In this document: positions 63,911 through 64,000 of the stretch, one piece after another | Layout of the letters: each line of letters begins with the position of its first letter | Position numbering within the stretch: the stretch's first letter is position 1 | NCBI GenBank assembly: GCA_034509925.1 | Contig: CM067529.1 | Location: 6,797,501 to 6,861,500 of the forward strand | Length of the DNA stretch: 64,000 nucleotides | Source: Hirudinaria manillensis | Taxonomy: Eukaryota > Annelida > Clitellata > Hirudinida > Hirudinidae | Direction: 5' to 3' | The notes under the pieces: model-generated | The model's input: the letters and a program-made list of their open reading frames with translations, nothing else | Database searches by the model: none | What the model was told of the DNA's origin: nothing | Translations under genes and position numbers: made by a program

Positions 63911-64000
63911 GGATGCCCTCCTACGGAGTTGCTTCGTCACGTCCCAATTTCCCAGGAATCGATCGCAGCCAACGGTTACGAGATGCGCCGAGATTTACGT

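Larger units (their letters stand above)
37900..64000 (-). repeat. Tandem array of a 331-bp unit, each with one tRNA-Lys(CUU) gene
   Basis: From an abrupt junction with AT-rich unique DNA at about 37900 to the window end, a 331-bp unit repeats head to tail without interruption; the array runs on past 64000. Each unit has a 73-bp tRNA gene (minus strand) and a 258-bp spacer that is visibly GC-richer than the left flank. tRNA starts on the plus-strand scale: 37950+331k (k=0-19); 44570; 44904, 45235, 45566; 45896; 46228; 46559; rearranged 46887; 46958+331k (k=0-29); 56887+331k (k=0-21). That is 79 copies plus one degenerate copy. Differences are few: T/C in GTCTGGCC, A/C in GGCCAAAA, C/T in CTATCGCTC, and a 5- or 6-A run. 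Most sit left of 47 kb. Confidence 0.98.

Noticed and set aside
37900-64000. CRISPR-like array
   Set aside because: The units are identical along their whole length, with no variable spacers between short repeats; this is a eukaryotic tandem gene repeat.

Overview
The window is nuclear DNA of an animal, most likely an invertebrate bilaterian. Genes are split by GT-AG introns (one looks GC-AG), codons often cross exon junctions, the background is AT-rich, and simple repeats are abundant. The readable genes are animal families: basonuclin/disco zinc-finger protein, TMEM184, GUCD1, COX19, the ciliary protein CFAP96, and a SUEL-lectin/CUB membrane protein. I cannot name the species. A cilia gene with an RFX X-box argues for a lineage that keeps motile cilia or flagella.

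Layout: 1-4.5 kb is AT-rich, repeat-filled DNA with a possible CCAAT/TATA promoter at 3.27-3.31 kb. 4.5-13.2 kb (+) is a single-pass receptor-like protein with SUEL lectin, CUB and transmembrane segments. 14.6-23.7 kb is a compact cluster: GUCD1 (+), COX19 (-), TMEM184 (+) and CFAP96 (+), all reconstructed exon by exon with matching intron phases. 23.7-33.0 kb is gene-poor and carries a (GATG)n array of about 570 bp. 33.0-36.8 kb (+) is the 3' part of a basonuclin/disco-type zinc-finger gene.

37.9 kb to the window end is one uninterrupted tandem array of a 331-bp unit. Every unit carries one tRNA-Lys(CUU) gene on the minus strand: 79 recognisable copies plus one rearranged copy, and the array continues past the window. 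It is the outstanding feature of the window. Units are nearly identical. Most variants lie in the left 10 kb, where one spacer variant recurs every fourth unit, and a few copies have damaged or altered tRNA bodies.

The protein genes do not form one pathway. COX19 serves cytochrome c oxidase assembly, CFAP96 cilia, TMEM184 is an OST-alpha-like membrane protein, and basonuclin is a transcription factor. Nothing seen here links them functionally to the tRNA array.
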